This document shows, piece after piece, positions 27,484 to 36,146 of a DNA stretch of 64,000 nucleotides. The number at the start of each line of letters is the position of its first letter. The stretch's first letter is position 1. Source of the DNA: Photobacterium chitinilyticum (GTDB lineage Bacteria; Pseudomonadota; Gammaproteobacteria; Enterobacterales; Vibrionaceae); assembly GCF_004104355.1 (NCBI RefSeq), contig NZ_RJLM01000001.1, positions 786,711-850,710 on the forward strand, given 5' to 3'. Position numbers and translations under genes: made by a program. The notes under the pieces are model-generated. The model did not search any database. It saw only the letters and a list, made by a program, of their open reading frames with translations, and was not told where the DNA came from.

Positions 27484-28101
27484 TTATTTGCTTTCTAGCT
27501 TTGAAAGGTAGCTGATGGTATTTGCCATATCTTCAATACTTTCATGAGCACTGCTTTCAACCAGATACTTACCTTGAACCAAGAAAGCGGGAACCGATGC
27601 AATCTCGGCGCTGGAGACTAACTGCTCGGCTTCGCTAAGCTTTTGGTAGATTTGCTTGTGTTGATCTTCAGTTAGTTCATAAGGGCTCGCCAAGTTGTAC
27701 GTTTTGAATATACCAGTCAGCTGGGATTTACGCTCTTCCTCAGTGACAGTGTCACTTGTATCTTGTACATAGGCAAATAATGCTTCCATCAACGCAGGTT
27801 CAGGCGCCCCGTTTGTCTGAATTGCCGCGGTATAAAAAATATAGGCAGCAACCTGAGCGCTTTGGTTGAAGGTTACGTGGACCTTGTCGATTTCAACGCC
27901 GGCGATTTTTTTGATTTCAGGCAACATCGTTTCCATGCTACGGCAGTGGCCGCAAGCCAATGAAAACACTTCAACGACCGGTGCAGCATCGGCAGCCTCA
28001 GCGACAACTTTGTATTTGTCGCCTTCTTTCGGAGTGGAGGCATCGTTGCAACCGACAAGAGCAAGTAGAGCAATAAATAGAGGGACTATGGATTTAAACA
28101 T
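27484..28101 (-). CDS. DsbA-like thiol:disulfide oxidoreductase lipoprotein
   Basis: A 205-residue thioredoxin-fold protein. The N terminus is a lipoprotein signal (FIALLALVGC; C18), so the mature protein is membrane-anchored in the periplasm. The active site is C50-G-H-C53 in FSLACGHCRSM. The cis-proline loop reads IASVPAFLV, and a helical insertion typical of DsbA lies between (residues about 80-150). It resembles DsbA-type oxidases but is anchored rather than soluble. It may serve a particular set of exported proteins or act as a copper/thiol reductant. It is divergent from yegD. Confidence 0.85.
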   Translation of the reverse strand: MFKSIVPLFIALLALVGCNDASTPKEGDKYKVVAEAADAAPVVEVFSLACGHCRSMETMLPEIKKIAGVEIDKVHVTFNQSAQVAAYIFYTAAIQTNGAPEPALMEALFAYVQDTSDTVTEEERKSQLTGIFKTYNLASPYELTEDQHKQIYQKLSEAEQLVSSAEIASVPAFLVQGKYLVESSAHESIEDMANTISYLSKLESK

Positions 28102-28298
28102 GCTTGAGACACTATCTAGTAATAATTGCCCTTAATTATGGCTGAGTGCTTGGAAAAATTCGTGGTATTTAGTCAAAACTTACATAGTTTTACCTCTGCA
28201 GAGTGATTAATGAGCAATTGCTAGATTCATCCTTAAGTATTTGAAGAATTATTTAATTTCTGTATGATGACCAGCTTTTTTCTGGGTGGAGGAACAGT

Positions 28299-29651
28299 AT
28301 GTACATAGGCTTTGATTACGGAACCGCGAATTGCTCTGTTGCCATGATGGAGCATGGAAAACCGCAGTTGCTATCGTTAGAAAATAGCAATCAGTACATA
28401 CCATCCACACTTTGCGCACCAACGCGGGAAGCTGTTAGCGAATACCTATATCGCCATATGGGAGTAACACCGGGAGACAAGGTTGGGGAGCAAGTCCTAC
28501 GTCGAGCCATTTCTCTTAACCGTGAAGAAGATATTCCTGTCGAGAAAGGTGACCTACTGTTTGGCCAGGCTGCGCTTGACCTATACCTTGAGGATCCGGA
28601 AGAGGTGTATTACGTTAAGTCGCCGAAATCCTTTCTGGGTGCAAATGGCTTACGCGATGTTCAAATTAGTTTTTTTGAAGACCTAGTCTGCGCCATGATG
28701 AGTAACATCAAAACCCAGTCAGAACGCTCATTGGACAAGGCGATTAGTAGTACAGTGATAGGTCGCCCGGTTAACTTTCAGGGGACTGGTGGAGAAAGGG
28801 CCAACCAGCAGGCTGAGATGATTCTGACTCAGGCAGCAAAGCGGGCTGGATTTAAGAATATTGAATTTCAGTATGAGCCGGTAGCAGCCGGTCTTGAATA
28901 TGAGAGCACGCTGACGGAGAACAAAACCGTGCTGGTGGTTGATATCGGTGGCGGTACGACAGACTGCTCTGTTATTGAAATGGGGCCGGACTGGCAGGGG
29001 AAAGCGGATCGTCAGGCAAGTTTGCTCGCCCACAGTGGCCTTCGGGTCGGTGGTAATGATTTGGATATCCATCTTGCATTCCGTCAGCTGATGCCAATGC
29101 TTGGCCTTGGTAGCAAAACCCATAAAGGTATTGATATGCCAATCAGTCAGTTTTGGAACCCGATAGCTATCAATAATATCGTTGCCCAGACCGAGTTCTA
29201 CAGTGCCTCCAACTTTTCAGCGCTTGATCAGCTTCGGCGTGATGCAGCAGATCCGGAGAAGTTGCTTCATTTACTGCGGGTTTATCATGAGACGCTGGGT
29301 TACCAACTTGTCAGGAAAGCGGAAGAGTGCAAGATTGCCTTGTCGGATGCAGCTTCTTACCATGTTGAGCTTGACGGTTTGTCTGAGCTACTTGAAGTCT
29401 CGGTCACGCAGCAAGATATGGCTGCGGCCATTGAGTCGCCGAGAGTCAAAATGAGCCAACTCGTAACAGAGGCTATACAGCAAAGTGGTATAAAGCCCGA
29501 TGTTGTATACATGACTGGCGGAACAGCCCGTTCACCGATTCTAAGAGCTTGTATTGAACAACAACTACCGGATGTACCTGTGGTCAGTGGCAGCTACTTT
29601 GGTTCGGTTACCGCTGGTTTGGCTAGATGGGCCGAGCATTGTTTTGCTTAA
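28299..29651 (+). CDS. yegD: YegD, Hsp70-family ATPase
   Basis: A 450-residue Hsp70/actin-fold protein that lacks the substrate-binding lid region of DnaK, as is usual for YegD. The phosphate-1 motif (MYIGFDYGTANCSVAMM), phosphate-2 motif (VLVVDIGGGTTDCSVIEMG) and adenosine motif (VYMTGGTARSPILRACI) are all present. Its cellular role is unclear; it is grouped with chaperones. It has GGAGGA upstream of the ATG at 28299 and stands alone, with a terminator-like hairpin after it. Confidence 0.95.
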   Translation: MYIGFDYGTANCSVAMMEHGKPQLLSLENSNQYIPSTLCAPTREAVSEYLYRHMGVTPGDKVGEQVLRRAISLNREEDIPVEKGDLLFGQAALDLYLEDPEEVYYVKSPKSFLGANGLRDVQISFFEDLVCAMMSNIKTQSERSLDKAISSTVIGRPVNFQGTGGERANQQAEMILTQAAKRAGFKNIEFQYEPVAAGLEYESTLTENKTVLVVDIGGGTTDCSVIEMGPDWQGKADRQASLLAHSGLRVGGNDLDIHLAFRQLMPMLGLGSKTHKGIDMPISQFWNPIAINNIVAQTEFYSASNFSALDQLRRDAADPEKLLHLLRVYHETLGYQLVRKAEECKIALSDAASYHVELDGLSELLEVSVTQQDMAAAIESPRVKMSQLVTEAIQQSGIKPDVVYMTGGTARSPILRACIEQQLPDVPVVSGSYFGSVTAGLARWAEHCFA

Positions 29652-29670
29652 CAAGCCGCTTAGTAGTAAT

Positions 29671-29694
29671 AAGCCCGTTATATGCGGGCTTGTT
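29671..29694 (+). terminator. Hairpin terminator after yegD
   Basis: AAGCCCG / CGGGCTT stem with a seven-base loop and TGTTATCGTT behind it, 20 bases after the yegD stop. The T-run is poor, so termination strength is uncertain. Confidence 0.65.
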
Positions 29695-29734
29695 ATCGTT
29701 AGTCGGTTTGAGCTAGTTTCTCTGAGCCTTTATA

Positions 29735-30034
29735 TTAGCCAGCCCAGGCTGAACACCAGCCTTTGGAAGAGACTAACTTCCCTGGGAATAATTGACATGG
29801 ACGCCATCTGTCACCCTTTTCACCTTGTAACAAGACACAAGTAGAGCAGTTTCTGTCCTCATAAGGTGATTTATGGGTATATTTGAGCGCTGATGCTTGC
29901 GCATCATCCTCTTCAAGGTGGGGGAGATCTGATGCTTGAGCTGGATTGACCAGTGTCTTCCCACCCAACGTCATCCCGATAACACCCGCGACACTGAGCT
30001 TTAAGAACCTTCTTCTACTCGATTGATCATTCAT
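29735..30034 (-). CDS. High-potential iron-sulfur protein (HiPIP), Tat-exported
   Basis: A 99-residue precursor whose N terminus (SSRRRFLKLSVAGVIGMTLG) is a twin-arginine signal with cleavage expected near PAQA-S. The mature domain has the four cluster cysteines of HiPIP: C63 and C66 (RNCSTCVLL), C80 (RPCQLFPG) and C94 (KGWCSAWAG). HiPIPs are soluble periplasmic one-electron carriers ([4Fe-4S] 3+/2+) known mainly from phototrophs and some respiratory chains. The ATG at 30034 has AGAGGAAG upstream; the longer frame to 30112 is rejected because the Tat motif would be internal. The partner enzyme is not apparent in the neighbourhood. Confidence 0.93.
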   Translation of the reverse strand: MNDQSSRRRFLKLSVAGVIGMTLGGKTLVNPAQASDLPHLEEDDAQASALKYTHKSPYEDRNCSTCVLLQGEKGDRWRPCQLFPGKLVSSKGWCSAWAG

Positions 30035-30443
30035 TGCTACTTCCTCTTGTATTAATCGACATTGCTTTTTAGTTATTTTCACGCTGTTTACTAAAGATGA
30101 GAGGCCGCACATCAGTGTTCAGCGAAGCCAAACAAAGTTGGCTTCCTAAGTTTGGAAGGCAAATAGCCTGCCGTCATTTTTCTTTTTGCGAATGGTTGTA
30201 AATAGTTAGCCCAAAGACAGTTTGGCGGTAGGAAAGCCCAGACAGGGTTGCAATGGATTACAAAGATTAACAATTTCCCAACAACGCAGTCATGGTAACG
30301 GCAACTTTAAGTCTTTGACTGTCAAAGGTTTGAGTCTGAGCAAAAAAATTACATATTATAGCGCTCATGCTGTTGCAACATCTTATTTACAAGCGCATGC
30401 TATGACCGCTTTACCAACGATGAAAATAACAAAGGTCGAGAAA
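30035..30443. other. Divergent region between the HiPIP gene and the HAD gene
   Basis: About 400 bases with promoters of both genes. Two small inverted repeats are visible: AGCCAA ... TTGGCT (30126-30143) and CTTCC ... GGAAG beside it. A frame from 30222 runs into the HAD gene but has no family support. No other content seen. Confidence 0.5.
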
Positions 30444-31100
30444 ATGAATTTATTTCTTATCGATATTGATGGCGCTCTGGTTGACTCGGAAACTGTAGAT
30501 CTAGAATGCTACACCCAGGCTGTACAAGATGTTCTGGGTATTCATATTGAGGCTGATTGGAGCCAATATCAGAATGTCACAGATTCCGGAGTACTTGATG
30601 AAATCATTACTAAGCATCAGATCATTGCTAGTCGTTCACTGATCCACCGACAAGTTGAAAGCCGTTATCTGCAATTGATTCGGGATTATTTGGCAAAACA
30701 CCCGACGGACGTCAGTCAAATTCAGGGAGCCAAAGAGTTTATTGAGCAAATGCGTAGTCGTGAAGATACGCATGTTGCGATTGCTACTGGCGGGTGGGAA
30801 TCTGCAGCGAAGCTGAAATTGCGTGCAGCGGGTATTGATATCACCAATATGACATTTGCCTCATCTTCTGACGCCATGAGCCGAACTGAAATCATGGCGC
30901 TGGCGGCGTTTCGTGCCAAGCAAGACTCAGGTGTCACTTTCGATCGCCGTGTTCTGTTTGGTCATGGCGTGTGGAACAAGCATGCTTCTCAAGAGCTGGG
31001 TTACGATTTTGTTGAGGTGGGTAATAATGGCCAGCACCACCATCACATTCCCAATTTGGTCCACTATCAGGCAGCTTTTTCTCAGTTGGCATTGCAGTAA
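30444..31100 (+). CDS. HAD-superfamily hydrolase-like protein with altered motif IV
   Basis: A 218-residue HAD-like protein of the phosphoglycolate phosphatase/phosphomutase type. The N terminus has the nucleophile motif (MNLFLIDIDGALVDSE; D7 and D9) and a helical cap (about 15-90). Motif II is at T115 (AIATGGWES). Motif IV, normally G-D-G-x-W-D with magnesium-binding aspartates, reads G-H-G-V-W-N (173-178): both acidic residues are lost. The fold is likely kept but phosphatase activity may be weak or gone. The ATG at 30444 has AAAGGTCGAG upstream. The C terminus carries a histidine run (HHHH). Confidence 0.8.
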   Translation: MNLFLIDIDGALVDSETVDLECYTQAVQDVLGIHIEADWSQYQNVTDSGVLDEIITKHQIIASRSLIHRQVESRYLQLIRDYLAKHPTDVSQIQGAKEFIEQMRSREDTHVAIATGGWESAAKLKLRAAGIDITNMTFASSSDAMSRTEIMALAAFRAKQDSGVTFDRRVLFGHGVWNKHASQELGYDFVEVGNNGQHHHHIPNLVHYQAAFSQLALQ

Positions 31101-31257
31101 CCGCTCTTAATACTCACCTCCACTCCTAAATTGATAGTCTGTGCCGCTGGGCAGGGGCTATCCATTCATTATTTAGCAAGATGGACGCAAAGTGTCATTT
31201 TTTTGTCTAATCTTGCTTATGAAAGCGCATGAAAGTGCAGTTGGAGTGATATCGCGC

Positions 31258-31671
31258 ATGATGAATGATAATGAATGGGTTGTTCGCTGGTTTAAAGATG
31301 TTTGGGGGAGGGCGGATGGAAGTTTGCTCGCGGAATATGCTGCTGATCCTTTTAATTTTTACCTGCCCGGAGGCAGGATTTTAAGTCTTAGTCATGTAGA
31401 GTACCTGAATTTTATTACTATCTGGTGCCAGCGTTTTAAGAACGTCAATTTTACTATTAAGGATGTGATAAATGACGGCGAGAAGACTGTTGCTCTCTAT
31501 CAATGCAGCGCTACCTATAACGGCGGTTGGGCAAGAATTCCAGCAAGAAAGCAGAATGTAAAGATGACTGGGATGGTATTTTTTAAGCGAGAACAAGGAA
31601 AGATTACTGACTGTTGGTTGGAAGACAGCAGCTTTGATTTGTACCAACAGCTAACGCGATATCTCGATTAG
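31258..31671 (+). CDS. NTF2-like/SnoaL-fold protein of unknown function
   Basis: A 137-residue protein whose pattern fits a cone-shaped NTF2-like fold. The N-terminal helices read NEWVVRWFKDVWGRADGSLL and the strand-rich half contains GRILSLSHVEYLNFI and GEKTVALYQCSATYNGG, ending VFFKREQGKITDCWLED. Such proteins bind or isomerise small ligands; the ligand is unknown. The start is uncertain: ATG codons occur at 31219, 31258 and 31261, and a GGAG lies 13 bases before 31258. Confidence 0.7.
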   Translation: MMNDNEWVVRWFKDVWGRADGSLLAEYAADPFNFYLPGGRILSLSHVEYLNFITIWCQRFKNVNFTIKDVINDGEKTVALYQCSATYNGGWARIPARKQNVKMTGMVFFKREQGKITDCWLEDSSFDLYQQLTRYLD

Positions 31672-31693
31672 CATTGTCTTTATGTTTAGAACT

Positions 31694-31723
31694 GAAAAAA
31701 GCGGCATCCGAAGATACCGCTTT
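31694..31723 (-). terminator. Rho-independent terminator of the riboswitch-controlled symporter gene
   Basis: On the minus strand AAAGCGGTATC pairs with GATGCCGCTTT around a TTCG loop and runs into seven T residues. It lies about 40 bases after the gene's stop. Confidence 0.92.
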
Positions 31724-31763
31724 CATGTGATTTCAGCAATATGCCTTTTGTATAACTACACGT

Positions 31764-33140
31764 TTAGGCAGTTTGAGCGCTTTGAGCGTGAGAGAGCTTT
31801 AGTTGCTCAAAGAACTGCTTAGTCTCTGTAACTATCACTTCCCGCAGTAGTATCAAGCCTATCAGGTTAGGAACAGCCATTAACCCATTGACGATGTCTG
31901 CAATCAACCAGATCATATCCAGCTTTAGGAAAGCCCCGCCAGCCACAAGAACCAGGAAGAACAGCTTATATGGAAGGATTGCCTTTACACCAAATAGGTA
32001 GGTAACACAGCGTTCGCCATAATAGTTCCAGCCAAGAATCGTCGTGAAAGCGAAGAACATAAGCCCCACAGACACCATTAACGGTCCCCAGTAAGCTGAG
32101 TCCAGACCACTTGCAAATGCAAATGTCGTCATTTCAGCACCGGCATATTCACTTTGCCATGCTCCGGTAACAACCAGTGTTAGCCCCGTCATGGTACAAA
32201 TGATAATGGTGTCGAAAAAGGTACCTGTCATTGAAGTCAGGCCTTGTTTTACACAAGAATCTGTTTTTGCCGCAGCGGCAGCCATAGGTGCGCTACCCAG
32301 GCCAGATTCATTTGAAAATACACCGCGGGCAATACCTGATTGAATAGCCAGCATAATACCGGCACCGAAAAAGCCACCTGCTGCAGCATGACCGGTAAAA
32401 GCAGAGGTGATCACAAGTTCGACCGCCGCAGGCAGTGCTTCGGCCTGAGTGGTCAGCACGGTGAGACAAGCCAAAATATAGAAACCAGCCATGATCGGAA
32501 CGACCTTACTGGCCACGCTTGCGATAGACTTGATGCCCCCGAGGGTCACTGTTGCTACTAACACGGTGAGAATAATCACGGTTAGTTCTCGTGGTGCTTC
32601 AAACGACAGATAGGCAGCATCGACAATCGCGTTGGCCTGCGGGAAAGTACCAATACCGAAGCAGGCAACACCAAGTGCAAAGATAGCGAAGAGTTTTGCC
32701 AGCCACTTACTTCCGACACCTTTTTCAAGGTAGTACATTGGGCCGCCAATCATCTGGCCATTTGAGTCAGTATCTCGGTACTTGACTGCCAGTAGGCATT
32801 CGCCGTACTTGGTTGCCATGCCAAACAGTGCTGCCAGCCACATCCAGAGTAGGGCACCCGGTCCGCCGAGCTTGATTGCAGTGGCGACACCGACAATATT
32901 ACCGGTACCGATTGTGGCCGAAAGGGCAGTACATAGCGCGGCAAAACTGGAAACATCTCCGCTGCCATTGCTATTTTTCTTGTTTGAGAACACATAGCTC
33001 AGTGCTAGCGGTAAGTGACGAATTTGGATAAACCCAAGGCGAACGGTTAGGTAAAGACCTGTACCAACCAGTAGGATCAGTAAGGGTGGTCCCCAAATAA
33101 GGTTATCTATAGCTTGTAGTAAATTGTGTAGTGGATTCAT
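31764..33140 (-). CDS. Sodium:alanine/glycine symporter (AGCS family)
   Basis: A 458-residue inner-membrane carrier that takes up alanine or glycine with sodium, with about 11 helices. AGCS blocks are clear: ALSATIGTGNIVGVATAIKL near residue 75, GGPGALLWMWLAALFGMATK, GGPMYYLEKG and SGIARGVFSNESGLGSAPMA near residue 275. The start at 33140 has AAGGGGAG upstream; the frame continues to 33269 but that part lies in the leader RNA. A tandem glycine riboswitch precedes it, so the natural substrate is most likely glycine and expression is glycine-controlled. The same pairing is known for V. cholerae VC1422. Confidence 0.94.
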   Translation of the reverse strand: MNPLHNLLQAIDNLIWGPPLLILLVGTGLYLTVRLGFIQIRHLPLALSYVFSNKKNSNGSGDVSSFAALCTALSATIGTGNIVGVATAIKLGGPGALLWMWLAALFGMATKYGECLLAVKYRDTDSNGQMIGGPMYYLEKGVGSKWLAKLFAIFALGVACFGIGTFPQANAIVDAAYLSFEAPRELTVIILTVLVATVTLGGIKSIASVASKVVPIMAGFYILACLTVLTTQAEALPAAVELVITSAFTGHAAAGGFFGAGIMLAIQSGIARGVFSNESGLGSAPMAAAAAKTDSCVKQGLTSMTGTFFDTIIICTMTGLTLVVTGAWQSEYAGAEMTTFAFASGLDSAYWGPLMVSVGLMFFAFTTILGWNYYGERCVTYLFGVKAILPYKLFFLVLVAGGAFLKLDMIWLIADIVNGLMAVPNLIGLILLREVIVTETKQFFEQLKLSHAQSAQTA

Positions 33141-33239
33141 TATTCTCCCCTTAAACATCAAAGGAAGAGATAAAAAACAACAGAAATGTGGTGTTACAGA
33201 AAAGCTGGTTACAGATTTTTTCTGAGCTGTTGATCTTAT

Positions 33240-33506
33240 CTCCTCTGTCCTTTTGCCTGAGAGTTTCACTCACCCGTTTCTGCCTGAGACAGATAGGGGA
33301 AAGTTTGCTCCTTCGGCGTCCGATTTAACGGATCTCTCCAGAGGCTCCTCCAACAACAGTCCATACCATAATGTCAATTCAAGGAACTGACATTGCGGTG
33401 CCTGAAAGATTTACAACTCAATAACTGAAAGATTCTAGTTAGTTGAACTGCTTACTTCTTCGGCGGGCGGATACAATAACGTATCTTGCCACTCTCCTGC
33501 TGTCTT
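33240..33506 (-). ncRNA. Tandem glycine riboswitch
   Basis: Read on the minus strand, the 5' aptamer starts around 33506 (GGAGAGTGGCAAG), has the core CGCCGAAGAAGTAAGC and ends with TTTCAGGCACC ... GGACTGTTG. A short linker containing GGAGGAGCC joins the second aptamer, CTCTGGAGAGATCC ... GACGCCGAAGGAGCAAAC ... CTCTCAGGCAAAAGGACAG, ending near 33240. Both conserved GCCGAAG and CAGGCA cores are intact. This is the cooperative two-aptamer form first described from Vibrio. The start codon of the symporter gene lies 100 bases further on. The expression platform was not resolved by eye. Known riboswitches of this type often turn on glycine cleavage or regulate glycine transport. Confidence 0.95.
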
Positions 33507-34071
33507 CATCGGAACTCATTTTCGAACGACATACTAAATGATAAAAATGTGATTGTCTGCAAAAAATTCACACAAAAAAGATAAAAACATTTATAGAAAT
33601 GAAGGCGTGACATTTAGTTGACTAATGAGTGGCACCATAATCACATTACTTCCCACTCTCGTCCTACCCCAAAAGAAGGCTAAAATGTTGCAGTGTTATT
33701 TTTTTATGCTCACCTATACTATTTTGTAGGCAGTCAGAGGCGAAGGAAATATAGAATAAATTGAAATTAAAAAACGATTTTAATTCCCATATGTAATATC
33801 AGAAAAGTATTTTTACTCATCACATTCGACTAACTCATTGATGTACCTAAGCTAGCATAGAATTTAAAAGTTATTGCTTAAATTTGAAACAAAAGCGGTG
33901 TGCTGGATTTATTTAGGTTTCTGAACGTTAATTATTTATAGCAAGTCAATTTTTTGACGTTGCTTTCATAACAATTCTTATAAAGGCTTATGCATTCATC
34001 GACAAGGAGTGTTTCACCACATCATACAGAGTTTTTGTATGTACTTATGACACTAGTAGTAAGGTGAATTT
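33507..34071. other. AT-rich intergenic region upstream of the riboswitch and the AraC-like gene
   Basis: About 560 bases containing the promoter of the riboswitch transcript at the left and of the regulator gene at the right. No ORF with a ribosome binding site was seen. Nothing else recognised. Confidence 0.5.
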
Positions 34072-34779
34072 GTGATTTGGGTTAGTTGCAGTCATTATGA
34101 CAAATTGGCAGATGCCAGAGAGAATCTTAAGTTATCACATAGCGTCGTTGATGTTTCGCCTTTTGAGTTACTTTCGACAATGACAGGACAGGAATTAATT
34201 TTCCTCGAAGTTGTTGATTCATCATCGGAAGGTTTTGAGCTATTGCGATCTATCAAAACCCGTTTTCCGCTAGCTAAGGTTGTTGTTGTGTATCACAGCC
34301 TAGATGCCAATTTGGCGCTGAATGTACTTCGGGCCGGTGGGGAAGATGTGATTGAAGCCAGTGCGACGAGGCAAGAGCTTGATGAGTGTTTTAGTCGTTT
34401 GCATACCCACCATGTGGAGAGTGATGTAGATACAGGACTTGAGCACCGTGAGCTTTCGATTAGACCTGCATTGAGGATTATTGATGAAAATATAAGTGCG
34501 CCACTGCGCGAGGAAGATCTCGCCAATGCCTGTCATTACTCGCCGACGTATTTTTCCCGGTTGTTCCACAGCATAATGGGAGTGACGTTAAAGCAATACA
34601 TCATTAAAAAGCGGCTTGATTTAGCCTGCGGTCTACTGAGCTCTGATAGGGAAAAAATCTCTCAGGTTGCTAATTCGGCTGGTTTTAAAGACGTGTCTTA
34701 TTTCTCTCGTGTATTTAAGAAGCATATGGGGTGCTCACCGGGAGAATTTAGGATGAGAAAGCACAATCTCAATACCTAA
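34072..34779 (+). CDS. AraC-type regulator with degenerate receiver domain
   Basis: A 235-residue protein starting at GTG (34072) behind AAGGTG. The first 110 residues look like a response-regulator receiver fold (ELIFLEVVDSSSEGFELLRS, then FPLAKVVVVYHSLDANLALN, then VLRAGGEDVIEA). The phosphoacceptor position is glutamate (E46) instead of aspartate, and the usual Thr/Ser and Lys switch residues are absent. The C-terminal 100 residues are a complete AraC double HTH (ACHYSPTYFSRLFHSIMGVT, then ANSAGFKDVSYFSRVFKKHM, then GCSPGEFR). It is probably phosphorylation-independent. Its targets are unknown. It is transcribed alone. Confidence 0.88.
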   Translation: MIWVSCSHYDKLADARENLKLSHSVVDVSPFELLSTMTGQELIFLEVVDSSSEGFELLRSIKTRFPLAKVVVVYHSLDANLALNVLRAGGEDVIEASATRQELDECFSRLHTHHVESDVDTGLEHRELSIRPALRIIDENISAPLREEDLANACHYSPTYFSRLFHSIMGVTLKQYIIKKRLDLACGLLSSDREKISQVANSAGFKDVSYFSRVFKKHMGCSPGEFRMRKHNLNT

Positions 34780-35017
34780 AGCGTTTGAGTAGAGAATTAT
34801 ATTTTTGTTTTTAATCAAATTTATACACTAGAGGTATCAAGTTAACAGAAATCTGCCGATAACAAATTACATACGGTTTGCATGCCTGTATATTATTAGT
34901 TCACATTGATGCATTTATACTATATTAACTGCATATGGTTCAAGATAAGCGGCACACTGATCAGGACGTGCGCGATATAGCGCAGACAATAAGTAGTTAA
35001 CGGCATCTGCAGATAGA

Positions 35018-36145
35018 ATGACATCTTTTCACGATATTTTAGGCACAGATAAAAACACGTCAGGCGCTGATATAAAGCGTCGCTATAAGTTACTATCAAG
35101 TCGGCTTCATCCCGATAAAGGCGGTTCAAAAGCGATCATGCAATTGCTTGTTCAAGCTTATGACAAGATAAGTCAGGGCAAGGGACATGAAGAAGCCGTT
35201 CGCACTGTCTATTCCAAAAGTGCCACTCCAGAAAGTGACAAGCAGAAATTACAACAGCTTGAACGTGATTGTCTGGCTCTCAAGCGCGCTAACGAAGAAC
35301 TTGATCGGCAGTATAAGCTTGAACTCCAGAAAAACAGGTTATTAGCCGAGGAAAGCGAGCGTTATATGGGCGCCTCGGAAGATGAGCTGAAATGGTTGCG
35401 CCGAGAGAATCGACGATTGACTAAACAGCTTGATGAAGCGCGTTGGAAATTGAGCGATACCAATAGAACGGTATCTGCCGTACCTGATAGGGAAGATGTA
35501 TCTTCACCATTGGGTGAGATATCTCCCAAGGTCATCAGTCAGATAAAAGCGATTGGTGGAATTAATCTACGTCGTATTGGTTTCATGTTAATGGTACCGA
35601 TGCTTATTGTTGGTTTGCTATTTACTTTAGGCAGAGAGCCTTGGCTTGCTATCTTGGCGTTGTTTGACGAGCCACAGCCGGAACCAGAGGTTAGGGTCAC
35701 GATTTTAAATAGCCACCCGGATGATAACCTCCAATCACCAGACCAACCTGCTGTGCTGACAGTGAGTGCGGCCCCCGATAAGCCTCAGCCCGTCCAGCGC
35801 ATCCTGCTAGAGCGAACAGTCGGTGTATGGCAGCTTCGGTATTTTGAAGACAAGAATCATCCTTACATTGCTGTACGCAGTGAGAAGGGCTCCTATATTG
35901 TTAAAGGCTGCGATACAAAATTTCAGTACTACCGCAATTCAAATCTTCGCTCGGGGCGACTGGCAGCAAATTTGATTTTCGACCGCAAGGAGCGTCATTT
36001 TCTCGTTTATAATATTCCCTATGGCAATGGTTCATTTGCCGGTAACTGGGCAGAGAGCAAGAGCTTACTGATTAACAGGGAGTATTTCCCGAACGAAGGG
36101 TTTGCTGATGCATACCAACGCCTAGAGCAGATTTGTACATTTTAA
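35018..36145 (+). CDS. Membrane-anchored J-domain protein
   Basis: A 375-residue protein with an N-terminal DnaJ domain (residues 1-60; HPD motif at 31-33, SSRLHPDKGGSK). A coiled coil follows (about 73-148; KQKLQQLERDCLALKRANEE), then one hydrophobic helix (186-206; RRIGFMLMVPMLIVGLLFTL). The remaining roughly 165 residues are a beta-rich C-terminal domain expected on the periplasmic side. The J domain would recruit DnaK to the membrane from the cytoplasm. There is no glycine/phenylalanine or zinc-finger region, so it is not a housekeeping DnaJ. A terminator follows. I do not recognise the C-terminal domain. Confidence 0.85.
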   Translation: MTSFHDILGTDKNTSGADIKRRYKLLSSRLHPDKGGSKAIMQLLVQAYDKISQGKGHEEAVRTVYSKSATPESDKQKLQQLERDCLALKRANEELDRQYKLELQKNRLLAEESERYMGASEDELKWLRRENRRLTKQLDEARWKLSDTNRTVSAVPDREDVSSPLGEISPKVISQIKAIGGINLRRIGFMLMVPMLIVGLLFTLGREPWLAILALFDEPQPEPEVRVTILNSHPDDNLQSPDQPAVLTVSAAPDKPQPVQRILLERTVGVWQLRYFEDKNHPYIAVRSEKGSYIVKGCDTKFQYYRNSNLRSGRLAANLIFDRKERHFLVYNIPYGNGSFAGNWAESKSLLINREYFPNEGFADAYQRLEQICTF

Positions 36146-36146
36146 T

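Noticed and set aside
30222-30443. N-terminal extension of the HAD-like protein
   Set aside because: The HAD nucleophile motif begins right after the ATG at 30444, which has a ribosome binding site; the 74 extra residues are not part of the fold.
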